The notes beneath the pieces were generated by a model. It was not told the origin of the DNA, did no database searches, and saw only the letters and a program-made list of their open reading frames with translations. From the NCBI GenBank assembly GCA_964250765.1, contig CAXUHF010000085.1, forward strand, positions 1 to 23,423: a stretch of 23,423 nucleotides of DNA. The letters run 5' to 3'. Below are positions 1 to 8,509 of this stretch, one piece after another; the first letter of the stretch is position 1, and each line of letters starts with the position of its first letter. This DNA comes from JBBQVS01 sp964250765. Lineage in GTDB: Bacteria > Chloroflexota > Ktedonobacteria > Ktedonobacterales > Ktedonobacteraceae. The translations under genes and the position numbers were made by a program.

Positions 1-707
1 ACAACATTGAGCATCTCCCACATCATCGCTTTTGGTTCTCCAACGGAGAGACCGCCGATAGAAAGGCCAGGAAAGGGCATGTTACCAATGATTTCCGCGC
101 TCTGTTGGCGTAAGTCTGGCTCGAAAGCTCCCTGAACGATACCAAACAGAGCCTGTGCCGGATTATAGCGTTCTTTGGCTAGTAGTGCTCGCTCTTCCCA
201 ACGATGCGTACGTTCCATCGTCGCTCGTGCCTCTAAGGGTGCACATGGATAGGGAGCGCATATGTCGAGTGGAAGAATGATGTCCGCGCCTAATTCTGCC
301 TCAATCTGCATCACGCGTTCGGGTGTAAGAGTGTGTGCTGATCCGTCAAGATGTGATTTGAAGGTAACACCATCTTCACTCAACTTGCGTAGATGACCTA
401 GACTCCACACTTGGAAGCCGCCGCTATCGGTCAGAATTGGGCCATCCCAGTGCATGAACGAGTGGAGACCACCAAAGTCAGCAACCAGTTCGGAGCCTGG
501 ACGCAGCATCAGGTGATAGGTATTAGAGAGAATAATTTGCGCACCAGCCGTATGAAGCTCTTCTGGCGCGACACTCTTCACAGTTGCCTGTGTGCCAACG
601 GGCATAAAGATGGGTGTCTGAATCGTGCCATGTGGCGTCTGAATCGTGCCAGCACGCGCCCATGTATCGGGACATTCGGCGTCAATTGTAAATGAAAATG
701 GTGGCAT
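1..707 (-). CDS. tgt: Queuine/archaeosine-type tRNA-guanine transglycosylase, 5' part only
   Basis: The enzyme exchanges guanine-34 of GUN-anticodon tRNAs for a queuosine precursor base. The gene enters on the minus strand with ATG at 707 and runs off the window start, so about 235 N-terminal residues are visible. Readable family motifs are M-P-V-G-T-Q-A-T-V-K near the N terminus, S-N-T-Y-H-L, the substrate-binding and catalytic D-S-G-G-F-Q, G-I-V-Q-G, and F-P-G-L-S-I-G-G-L-S-V-G-E-P. Two positions differ from the usual form: G-I-V-Q-G-A where G-G is common, and L-D-I-C-A-P-Y-P in place of D-E-C-x-P-Y-P. The C-terminal catalytic Asp and zinc-binding Cys/His lie outside the window. A purine-rich AAGAAG lies just upstream of the ATG. 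The gene is divergent from the polysaccharide operon and unrelated to it in function. The family call is secure. Confidence 0.95.
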   Translation of the reverse strand, partial: MPPFSFTIDAECPDTWARAGTIQTPHGTIQTPIFMPVGTQATVKSVAPEELHTAGAQIILSNTYHLMLRPGSELVADFGGLHSFMHWDGPILTDSGGFQVWSLGHLRKLSEDGVTFKSHLDGSAHTLTPERVMQIEAELGADIILPLDICAPYPCAPLEARATMERTHRWEERALLAKERYNPAQALFGIVQGAFEPDLRQQSAEIIGNMPFPGLSIGGLSVGEPKAMMWEMLNV

Positions 708-990
708 ATGTCTTCTTAATGTCTTTGTAGTATGAACAACACAACGTGTTGCCCTATGTTCCTCAAATGGAAGTGTTGCTGTACGTATTCTCTCATTACC
801 GTCAAGGGCAAGTTCCCGAATCATCAATGCACGCAATTTCTTAACCACAATTCACCAATATACATAGGTTCTTAACCACATTCATAGTTACTTTTATGTA
901 TATACCAAGGTATTCTATTTACTAATAGAAATTTCCACAATCCTTTGCTTAGAATTGCATCTACTATTCATCAACCAAGGAATTTTGCCC
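708..990. promoter_or_regulatory. Divergent intergenic region with a 31-bp-spaced direct repeat
   Basis: This 283-base A+T-rich region separates tgt (minus) from the glycan operon (plus), so it should hold both promoters. I could not assign a convincing -35/-10 pair. It contains a direct repeat of the core TTCTTAACCACA followed by (A)TTCA at 838-854 and again at 869-884. The starts are 31 bp apart, about three helical turns, so both copies would face the same side of the DNA. A short inverted repeat, TTCTAT (913-918) and ATAGAA (925-930), follows. Regulator binding is inference; no regulator gene is visible nearby. Confidence 0.4.
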
Positions 991-2703
991 ATGTTGGAGA
1001 CACAAACTGTTGTAGAAGATGCTATTGTACAAAAAAATACTAATAGTTTTAAAGCAAGAATCTCATATTATACGCAATGGTTCACTACCCAGACAGAGCA
1101 ACGAAGCGCTGATTGGCAAAGGCAGCGTGATGCGTATAGAGAAATGGTCATGCAACCTGTGCAGGTAGACGGGCAAAATGTCTGTACCTTTGCACCATAC
1201 CAAACGCGCTTTTCTGCATTACAAACGATGACGCGAAGGCAAAAGCAAATGCTACAAATGCTTGGTATAGCCTACGTACTTAGTCTTGTTATCTTTAGCA
1301 CGTGGGGGCTATTGAGCATTATTGCTATATTGACATTGTTCTATACGGTTGATCTTTTCGTTTATTGTTTTGTCTCTGTACGCATCATTGGTGAGTCAGA
1401 TGTTGTACAAATTCCTGACGCACTTGTACATGCACTTGCCGACGTGGAGTGGCCTTCCTACACTATTCTTTGTCCGCTTTATCATGAAACCGTGGTTGTA
1501 CCACAGTTTGTGCAGGCAATGAGGGCACTAGATTACCCCGTTGATAAGCTACAAATTCTCTTTTTAACAGAAGAGGATGATGAAGAAACGCGTGGAGCTA
1601 TCGAACGTCTTAATCTGTCCTCACACTTTGAGATTGTGATTGTTCCCGAAGGCCAGCCCCGAACAAAGCCGCGTGCGTGCAACTATGGCTTGTTAAAAGC
1701 AGTTGGTGAGTATGTTGTCATTTACGACGCCGAGGATGTACCTGATCCATTACAACTCAAGAAGGCTCTATTGACATTTGCGGATCAAGGGCCGCAAACA
1801 GCTTGTGTCCAGGCGAAGCTCAATTATTATAATGCAAACCAGAATATTCTTACGCGTTGGTTTACGGCTGAATATTCGGCGTGGTTTGACATGACGCTTC
1901 CTGGTTTACAAGTACTTGGAGTTCCTCTTCCTCTTGGTGGTACATCAAATCACTTTCGTACCAATCTGCTCTACTCAGTAGGCGCATGGGACGCGTTTAA
2001 CGTCACTGAAGATTGCGACTTGGGTTTGCGTCTTGGTTACTATAATTTGCGAACCGTCGTTATGGACTCAACGACATATGAAGAGGCCAATTCACAGTTT
2101 ATAAATTGGATGCGACAACGCTCACGTTGGATTAAGGGATATATGCAAACCTACCTTGTACATATGCGTTATCCGCTTGAATATTTTCGTGAAGGACGTG
2201 TTCGTGAGTTTTTCTCACTGCAACTTATTGTTGGTGGTAAGAGTGCAATTTTGCTCATTAACCCTTTAATGTGGCTACTCGTGGCACTCTACTTCCTTTT
2301 TCATACATTTGTGGCTGGTGCTTATCACACCTTATACCCTACGCCAATTCTCTACATGGGATCATTATGCCTCATTTTTGGTAATTTTATGTACATTTAT
2401 ATTCATCTTATTGGATGCATAAAGAGCCGTAAGTTTAATATTGTCAAATGGTCTCTTACGATGCCATTCTATTGGGCAATGGCAAGTGTTGCAGCTTATA
2501 TAGCACTCTACCAGCTTATCTTCAAACCTCACTATTGGGAGAAGACTCAACATGGTTTGCATCTTCTTGCTAGAAAAGGCGAGATACCAAGCTATGCAGT
2601 AACGCCCCTTTCTCTCACCGTCCCCGTAACGCCGTCTATACCAAATACGCCACCCCTTAGCACAATAACCGTTGAAGAAACGGAAGTTGAGACGGTTGAC
2701 TAA
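991..2703 (+). CDS. Membrane glycosyltransferase family 2, polysaccharide synthase type
   Basis: A 570-residue inverting GT2 enzyme of the cellulose/hyaluronan-synthase-like architecture, expected to polymerise or transfer sugars from nucleotide-sugar donors at the cytoplasmic membrane. From the chosen start, a hydrophobic pair of helices lies around residues 85-130 and the GT-A domain starts at Y-T-I-L-C-P-L-Y-H-E. The nucleotide-binding Asp pair is D196/D197, the DxD-like motif is D246-A-E-D249, the acceptor motif is T-E-D-C-D (E340, D341, D343), and the processive-type motif is Q376-x-x-R379-W380. About four C-terminal membrane segments follow. ATG 991 is chosen because AAGGA (977-981) lies about 9 bases upstream; an in-frame TTG at 955 has no such site. 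The next gene starts 15 bases after the stop. All motifs are intact. The sugar and polymer cannot be told from sequence. Confidence 0.9.
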   Translation: MLETQTVVEDAIVQKNTNSFKARISYYTQWFTTQTEQRSADWQRQRDAYREMVMQPVQVDGQNVCTFAPYQTRFSALQTMTRRQKQMLQMLGIAYVLSLVIFSTWGLLSIIAILTLFYTVDLFVYCFVSVRIIGESDVVQIPDALVHALADVEWPSYTILCPLYHETVVVPQFVQAMRALDYPVDKLQILFLTEEDDEETRGAIERLNLSSHFEIVIVPEGQPRTKPRACNYGLLKAVGEYVVIYDAEDVPDPLQLKKALLTFADQGPQTACVQAKLNYYNANQNILTRWFTAEYSAWFDMTLPGLQVLGVPLPLGGTSNHFRTNLLYSVGAWDAFNVTEDCDLGLRLGYYNLRTVVMDSTTYEEANSQFINWMRQRSRWIKGYMQTYLVHMRYPLEYFREGRVREFFSLQLIVGGKSAILLINPLMWLLVALYFLFHTFVAGAYHTLYPTPILYMGSLCLIFGNFMYIYIHLIGCIKSRKFNIVKWSLTMPFYWAMASVAAYIALYQLIFKPHYWEKTQHGLHLLARKGEIPSYAVTPLSLTVPVTPSIPNTPPLSTITVEETEVETVD

Positions 2704-2718
2704 CGAAAGTTTTTTACA

Positions 2719-4554
2719 ATGACATCAGAGAATCCTGCTTCACAAGATGCAAGAACTCTTGTGCTACCAGCGAGCGAGAAGGTAATTGTAAGAATATATG
2801 CCTTACCCCACGCTAATCGAGTGCAACGCGAATTGCTTAAGTATGATCCTTGGTTTCGTCTCACACTACTAGTGGCTTGCCTAAGTAGTATTGCTTCACT
2901 CTGGTATTTTTTTCAAAACTATGAGATTTTGCTCACTGGTGATACCTACGCACATATGCTGATTGCACGCCGTCTTTTTGATAATTTGACTCCTGGTATC
3001 GCGCAACTGGGTGGTATCTGGCTACCGTTGCCCCATCTCTTAATGGTTCCTTTTATATGGAATGACTATCTCTGGCATACAGGTTTGGCAGGAAGCTTTG
3101 CGGCAATGCCGTGCTATATTCTCTCGGCGGTGTATCTCTTTCTCACTGCCAGGCGTCTGACACATAATAGTCGTGCAAGTTTTATTGGGACATTAGCTTT
3201 TATTGGAAATCTAAACATTCTCTATCTTCAGACGACACCACTGAGCGAATTGATTCTCATTGTGACACTCATTCTGGCGAGTTACTATTTTCTCGTCTGG
3301 GCGCAAGAGGGAAAGCTGAAACACTTGGTTGCGGCTGGTGCTAGTACATTTCTAGCAACATTGGCACGCTATGATGCATGGGTTTTATTTCCTGTGCTAT
3401 TACTCTTCATTCTTGTGATTGGCAAGATGCGAAGAACGCCTTGGGCAGAAATTGAGAGCAATTTGCTGGCGTATGCTACCCTAGGAGGACTCGGTATTGT
3501 CTTATGGGTACTTTGGTGCCTTGTCATCTTTAAAGACCCATTGTACTTCCAACATAGTGCCTTCTCGTCACAGGCACAGCAACAAAGCCTGATTAAGCTT
3601 CACTATCTGTTTACCTATCATGATCTCTGGCAGTCGATACGTACCTACGTCGTAGCTTCTGCATGGAATGTGGGAAGTATGCTACTGTTTTTAGGAGCCG
3701 TTGGATGTGCTCTTTTTTATAGTAAACGTCGTCTCACTCCCGAAACCATAGCAGTTTCAGCTCTTCTAGCTCCGTTTGCTTTCTACGTATTTTCACTCTA
3801 CACAGGTCAAGCTGCTCTTTTTGTGCCAGGAGCCTCACCTATGCATGCTCCTTATAACATGACTTTTTATAACACACGTTATGGTGTACAAATGGTGGCA
3901 CCAACAGCAATCTTTATCGCAATTCTGGCAAGCATAGATACAAAGGTCTGGTTACGTAACTTTCTCCAAATAACGCTGTGCTTCATGATTGTCGTGCAAA
4001 TGTTTTCGATGGCCTCTACCGGTATTATTTCTCTGCAAGACGGTCAATATGGGCTAGACTGTGCGCCGCTGCATCCCATCGTTGTGTATCTCGCACAGCA
4101 CTATGCAGGTGGAAAGATTATGACCAATACGTTTACCTCTGGCACAAACGCTGTGGGTTTGGATGTCGGTGTGAATTTCAAAAGTGTGATTTATGAAGGC
4201 TCTGGTACTCTTTGGAGGCAGGCATTGAGAAATCCCGCTTCCATTGTGGATTGGGTTGTCGCTAATCCAGAGGACAAGCGAGATCTTGTCACGCAGGGTA
4301 GTCACATAAGTGACCCCTTATTCCTCTCTCAATTCACACTTGTAGTTCAAGAGCAGAGTGGTCTTAGTCTGTATCATCGCAATGGTCTTGGTCCACTACC
4401 CACGCGTCCCGTTCCATTTGGCTTGCTGACCGAGCATCGACTCTGTGGTTTGAGCGGTCCTATTACTCATACGCAGCAGCCTAACATAGCGCACGCTATT
4501 TCTTATAGAGAAAATATTTCTGCTTTATCCAGTAAGAGAGTGAAAATACTATGA
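2719..4554 (+). CDS. GT-C-fold polytopic membrane glycosyltransferase-like protein
   Basis: A 611-residue integral membrane protein with a short cytoplasmic N terminus, roughly ten hydrophobic segments, and a soluble, probably extracytoplasmic tail from about residue 450. The first outer loop carries L-L-T-G-D-T-Y-A-H (D75, H79), followed by a G-x-W-L-P-L-P-H segment. This layout recalls GT-C enzymes (GT39/ArnT/PMT-like), where an acidic residue of the first loop is catalytic and polyprenyl-phosphate sugars are donors. The similarity is in architecture rather than a clear family signature, so the exact family is open. It lies 15 bases after the GT2 gene and overlaps the propeller gene by four bases (ATGA), which implies translational coupling. 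The GtrA-GT2 fusion downstream could supply the lipid-linked sugar it would need. Confidence 0.75.
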   Translation: MTSENPASQDARTLVLPASEKVIVRIYALPHANRVQRELLKYDPWFRLTLLVACLSSIASLWYFFQNYEILLTGDTYAHMLIARRLFDNLTPGIAQLGGIWLPLPHLLMVPFIWNDYLWHTGLAGSFAAMPCYILSAVYLFLTARRLTHNSRASFIGTLAFIGNLNILYLQTTPLSELILIVTLILASYYFLVWAQEGKLKHLVAAGASTFLATLARYDAWVLFPVLLLFILVIGKMRRTPWAEIESNLLAYATLGGLGIVLWVLWCLVIFKDPLYFQHSAFSSQAQQQSLIKLHYLFTYHDLWQSIRTYVVASAWNVGSMLLFLGAVGCALFYSKRRLTPETIAVSALLAPFAFYVFSLYTGQAALFVPGASPMHAPYNMTFYNTRYGVQMVAPTAIFIAILASIDTKVWLRNFLQITLCFMIVVQMFSMASTGIISLQDGQYGLDCAPLHPIVVYLAQHYAGGKIMTNTFTSGTNAVGLDVGVNFKSVIYEGSGTLWRQALRNPASIVDWVVANPEDKRDLVTQGSHISDPLFLSQFTLVVQEQSGLSLYHRNGLGPLPTRPVPFGLLTEHRLCGLSGPITHTQQPNIAHAISYRENISALSSKRVKIL

Positions 4555-7226
4555 AAAAAGGGCGAGCCAACTCAAATTTGCTCAAGTTCGCACTCGTGGT
4601 TTTGCTATTCTTTAGCTTGCCTATACTTGCAGTAGAACGAACGGCACTACAGGGAGTTGCAACACAGGTTTTCTCATCAAAGAATATTGTGCAGGTGCAA
4701 AAGCCTGTAGCACCAGCATTGCCTAAAGCACCAATAGCTGGTAGTGACTGGACGATGTATCTACATGATCCAGAACGTACTTCGGCAACAAAAGAAACTA
4801 TTCTTTCGCCTGAGAACGCATCACAACTCAAAAAGTCATGGTCATTCAATACTGGCGATATTGTGGCAGCCTCGGCAGCAGTCGTTAAAGGGACTGTCTA
4901 TATTGGTTCATGGAATGGCTACGAGTATGCTCTTGACGAAATGACAGGCAAGCAACTTTGGAAGACATTTCTTGGCACGACAACAACACGTCCCGCTTGC
5001 GACCCAAATCAAGTTGGTGTTACCTCGTCTGCATCAGTTGAGAATGGTACGGTATATGTTGGAGGCGGTGATGCATATTGGTATGCGCTTGATGCGAAAA
5101 CAGGCAATGTGCTATGGAAGGTGTTTACTGGTGATAATAGTGCTGAAGGTGGACATTATAATTGGTCTAGCCCATTACTCTATAAAGGATATGCGTATGT
5201 AGGTATCGCTAGTGAAGGCGATTGTCCTCTTGTGCCAGGGCAATTATTGAAGGTAAGCTTAACAACTCATACCATTGTTCAGACGTTGAATCTTGTGGCA
5301 GATGGGCAGATTGGAGGAGGCATCTGGACATCTCCAAGCGTAGACCCCACCACAAATACTATTTTTATTGCGTCGGGCACCGCGACTAGTTACGAAGAGC
5401 GTTTAGCGCAAGCAGTTTTTTCACTCGATGCTACTACTATGCAAATTAAATCTGTCTGGACGCTCCCTACTGCGGCTGCAATAGGCGATTCAGATTTTGA
5501 TACAACACCTATTCTTTTCAAAGACACAAATGGGAATCAGTTAGTGGCTTCGGTCAACAAGAACGGGACTCTTTACGCATTTAACCGCAATGATATTGCA
5601 GCAGGACCAGTCTGGACACAAAATGTCGCCGTTCCTGGGATGTGTCCTAGATGTGAAAATAGTACGGTTTCGTCTAGTGCTTTAGGACAAGGAACACTTT
5701 ATGTCGCCGCTGGTGATACTGATCTCAATAAGCAATATGTGCGTGGTTCTGTAGGTGCTTTGGATCCAACAACAGGAAAATATCTCTGGCACTATCAAGC
5801 TGCCGGACCGGTACTTGGTTCACTTGTCTATACTAATGGTCTGATTATATGTGCAGCAGGCCGGTATCTGGAGGTATTAGATGCGACGACAGGTGCAACA
5901 CTGTATACATTTCGTACCAAAGAAGTTATCTACTCAACACCTGTTGTCTCGCACGGACAAATTTTTATGGGCAGCTCTGATGGTAACGTGTATGCCTTTA
6001 GTCTTCCAACACAGGTTGTACAATCCAGCTCTACTACACAGTGCATAAGCGGCTGGGTATGTCAAGATATTGGTTCTCCTGTTCTCGTTGGTTCTAACCA
6101 GTCAACGAGCAAGACTATTACAATAACAGCAGGTGGAAGTGGCATCCTTCATGCCTCGGATCAGTTTCACTTTGTTTCGCAAAGCGTAAGTGGTGATACA
6201 CAGATCACCTCACAAGTACTTTCTGAGCAGACAACAGGTGTTGGTGGTCCTGCACAAGTGGGGTTAATGGTACGTCAAAGGAATGATCCTGATGCTCCGT
6301 ATTATAGTGTGCTGCTTGTAAAAGGTGTTGGGCTAGTTGTACAGTATCGTACTGAATTTGGTGGGGAGGTGCAGAAAGATATTCAAATGGCTAGTGGAAA
6401 AGTACCATTATACCTACGTATTATGCATATTGACGAGCAATTTCAAGCTGAAACCTCGTTAGATGGTGAACACTATACATCTGTATTAGGCAGTGTTGCG
6501 ACTATGGCTTTACCAACTACTGTTGACTATGGACTAGTTGTGAGTTCAAACGAGATCGAAACGCAGCAAACGGCGGTATTTAGCCTACCTATTATTCATA
6601 CCTCTACCACTGCTGACTCTGGCTTTATGCCCACTACCACAGGTTGTCCAATTCCGTGGTCATGCAATGATATAGGCAATCCCGCCAGTATAGGTGGTCA
6701 ATCTTTTAGCAATGGCAAATGGACTATTCGAGGTTCAGGCGCGGATATCTGGAACGACTACGACCAATTTCACTATGTGTGGCAGCACTTAAGTGGAGAT
6801 GGAAATATAACAGTACATATAACAGCACATCAAGCCTCGGCTTCTTATGCAAAGGTTGGGATCATGGTGCGTGAGAATTTACTTCCAGATTCTCCCTACT
6901 ATGCCGTGTATGTAGAATCCGGCAACGTCAAAAATGGAATTGGGGTAGAGACACGTTATCTCCAGGGACTCATTAGTGGTCAATATGCTGGTGTCGTTGG
7001 TCATGCTCCAGGTGATGTATACCTGCGAATTGTACGCTCGGATGACGATAAAACCTTCAACGCTTACTATTCTCATGATGGTGTAAATTGGAAGTTTATT
7101 GATAACTCTACCAGCACAATGAAGATGGATAATGTTGCGGTAGCAGGTATTGCCATCAGTTCGCACGATCCCGAAGCAACGAGCAGTGCAACCTTTGATA
7201 GTCCTTCTATTGTGACACAACCTTAA
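4551..7226 (+). CDS. Exported PQQ-type beta-propeller protein with two C-terminal tandem modules
   Basis: This 891-residue protein begins with a basic stretch and one hydrophobic segment (about residues 10-28), so it is secreted or membrane anchored. Residues about 60-490 are PQQ-like propeller blades, shown by repeated forms such as V-Y-I-G-S-W-N-G-Y-E-Y-A-L-D-x-x-T-G-K-x-L-W. These blades occur in BamB-like scaffolds and quinoprotein dehydrogenases; I see no clear PQQ active site, so I do not call an enzyme. Two copies of a ~195-residue module follow, starting near residues 498 and 698. Each opens with C-x3-W-x-C-x-D-I-G and contains Q-F-H-x-V, K/Q-V-G-x-M-V-R and P-Y-Y-x-V patterns, as in DUF1349/concanavalin-like jelly-roll domains. 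The start overlaps the GT-C gene by four bases. A role in binding or organising the glycan outside the cell is inference. Confidence 0.85.
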   Translation: MKKGRANSNLLKFALVVLLFFSLPILAVERTALQGVATQVFSSKNIVQVQKPVAPALPKAPIAGSDWTMYLHDPERTSATKETILSPENASQLKKSWSFNTGDIVAASAAVVKGTVYIGSWNGYEYALDEMTGKQLWKTFLGTTTTRPACDPNQVGVTSSASVENGTVYVGGGDAYWYALDAKTGNVLWKVFTGDNSAEGGHYNWSSPLLYKGYAYVGIASEGDCPLVPGQLLKVSLTTHTIVQTLNLVADGQIGGGIWTSPSVDPTTNTIFIASGTATSYEERLAQAVFSLDATTMQIKSVWTLPTAAAIGDSDFDTTPILFKDTNGNQLVASVNKNGTLYAFNRNDIAAGPVWTQNVAVPGMCPRCENSTVSSSALGQGTLYVAAGDTDLNKQYVRGSVGALDPTTGKYLWHYQAAGPVLGSLVYTNGLIICAAGRYLEVLDATTGATLYTFRTKEVIYSTPVVSHGQIFMGSSDGNVYAFSLPTQVVQSSSTTQCISGWVCQDIGSPVLVGSNQSTSKTITITAGGSGILHASDQFHFVSQSVSGDTQITSQVLSEQTTGVGGPAQVGLMVRQRNDPDAPYYSVLLVKGVGLVVQYRTEFGGEVQKDIQMASGKVPLYLRIMHIDEQFQAETSLDGEHYTSVLGSVATMALPTTVDYGLVVSSNEIETQQTAVFSLPIIHTSTTADSGFMPTTTGCPIPWSCNDIGNPASIGGQSFSNGKWTIRGSGADIWNDYDQFHYVWQHLSGDGNITVHITAHQASASYAKVGIMVRENLLPDSPYYAVYVESGNVKNGIGVETRYLQGLISGQYAGVVGHAPGDVYLRIVRSDDDKTFNAYYSHDGVNWKFIDNSTSTMKMDNVAVAGIAISSHDPEATSSATFDSPSIVTQP

Positions 7227-7387
7227 TGGCTGTTTTTAGAAATGTGTAGCAAGTAGCTTTACGCCTGTTAATTCTTAATGATCAGGAACGGTGCCTCTTT
7301 TATTGGAAGATGAGGCAGAAGGAAATAAAGGTGAAGGAACAATTTTTGTCTCTCTCTATAAGAAGGAATAGGAGGTATGTGAGAGGG

Positions 7388-8485
7388 ATGCGTCCACATA
7401 GATGGCTTCTTTCTGTGGTCCTTCTTTTTTTAGTTGGATGTGGAACCTATTCTGTTACGAAGTCACCTAGCAATGGACCTTCTGTAATTCACGCGGTCAC
7501 TGCGACCTATATGCCTGTGCCTACTCACGCTCTTACCGCATCTCGTCCAGCATTTCTTGCATCGATTGACACGATGAAAGTGAGTCGAGACACGATTCAT
7601 CGCCCACTCTCTATTAAGCAGATACAAGATGTTGTGCGTGTAACAGCACAGCTACATTCAAACTATATTACGGTAGATACGAACTGGGATTATCCCAAAT
7701 ATATGGAGCAATGGATTGCTGCTGTGCATGCTGTGGGACAACACGTGTGGTTTCGTGGGCATCCTGATCAGTGGGAGAGCGACAGCAACGCAACTAGCAT
7801 TATGACGCCTCAAGCGTATCTTGAGGCCGAACGTAGTTTTATAGTAAATCATAGGTCCTTTTTTCTACCAGGAGATATTTTCGATGCCTGTTCTGAGCCA
7901 GAGCAAGGTAAATATTGGTCCTCGACTTATCAAGAGCACTGGGCTTATAACGCTCCAAACGAGGCAACGCGGGCCTTCAACGACTTTATCCGCAAAGGCA
8001 GCGATGTGGCTGATGACGCGTTTCATCAAGAAGGTATCAATGGTGTAATTACGAACGTGCGCTCTACGAACACATTTTTTGCAACGCACCCCGGTGACTT
8101 AGAAATGGCTACAGTAAAAAAATTTGGGTTCCTCACTGTTGATAGCTATCCTGAGCTGAACACAACTGATGCGTGGACTGCGACTCAAGCTCGTATCACA
8201 GAACTGGAGTCGATAGAAAAGATTTGGCATCTTCCAATCATTATTGGAGAGATCGGGTATAGCAATAATGTGAATGTAGACGATGCGACTCAGTTAAAGG
8301 TTTTACAAGCAGAATTTGCTGCCATCGCTACGTTGCCTTATGTTGACGGAATGAATTATTGGGTTGGTCCCGGTTCTACAACCTCTGGCGGGTACACCTA
8401 TATCATCGTCAATATCAGTGGTACTTGGACACTACGTCCGGCAGCCTATGCTTTAACAGACTTTTATAAATCAAGAGGCATATAA
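7388..8485 (+). CDS. Glycosidase-like TIM-barrel lipoprotein
   Basis: A 365-residue lipoprotein. Starting at ATG 7388 gives a compact signal, M-R-P-H-R-W-L-L-S-V-V-L-L-F-L-V-G-C, with lipobox L-V-G-C and lipidated Cys18. GGAGGT lies at 7371-7376. An in-frame ATG at 7310 would add 26 poorly signal-like residues. The mature part has the alternating pattern of a clan GH-A-type barrel. Candidate catalytic residues are E170 in C-S-E-P-E (acid/base) and E288 in I-I-I-G-E-I-G-Y (nucleophile), matching the usual positions at the ends of strands 4 and 7. Y-V-D-G-M-N-Y-W near the C terminus fits strand 8. I cannot name a GH family. Placed inside the glycan operon, it may trim or remodel the product at the outer membrane face. 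It could also be a catalytically dead carbohydrate-binding barrel. Confidence 0.75.
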   Translation: MRPHRWLLSVVLLFLVGCGTYSVTKSPSNGPSVIHAVTATYMPVPTHALTASRPAFLASIDTMKVSRDTIHRPLSIKQIQDVVRVTAQLHSNYITVDTNWDYPKYMEQWIAAVHAVGQHVWFRGHPDQWESDSNATSIMTPQAYLEAERSFIVNHRSFFLPGDIFDACSEPEQGKYWSSTYQEHWAYNAPNEATRAFNDFIRKGSDVADDAFHQEGINGVITNVRSTNTFFATHPGDLEMATVKKFGFLTVDSYPELNTTDAWTATQARITELESIEKIWHLPIIIGEIGYSNNVNVDDATQLKVLQAEFAAIATLPYVDGMNYWVGPGSTTSGGYTYIIVNISGTWTLRPAAYALTDFYKSRGI

Positions 8486-8509
8486 TAAAATTTTTGAAGG
8501 AGGGGAACT

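Noticed and set aside
955..990. TTG at 955 as the start of the GT2 gene
   Set aside because: There is no ribosome binding site before it, while ATG 991 has AAGGA at a proper distance.
4496..4849. 117-codon minus-strand frame over the GT-C/propeller junction
   Set aside because: It is antisense to two well-supported coupled genes and has no recognisable motif.
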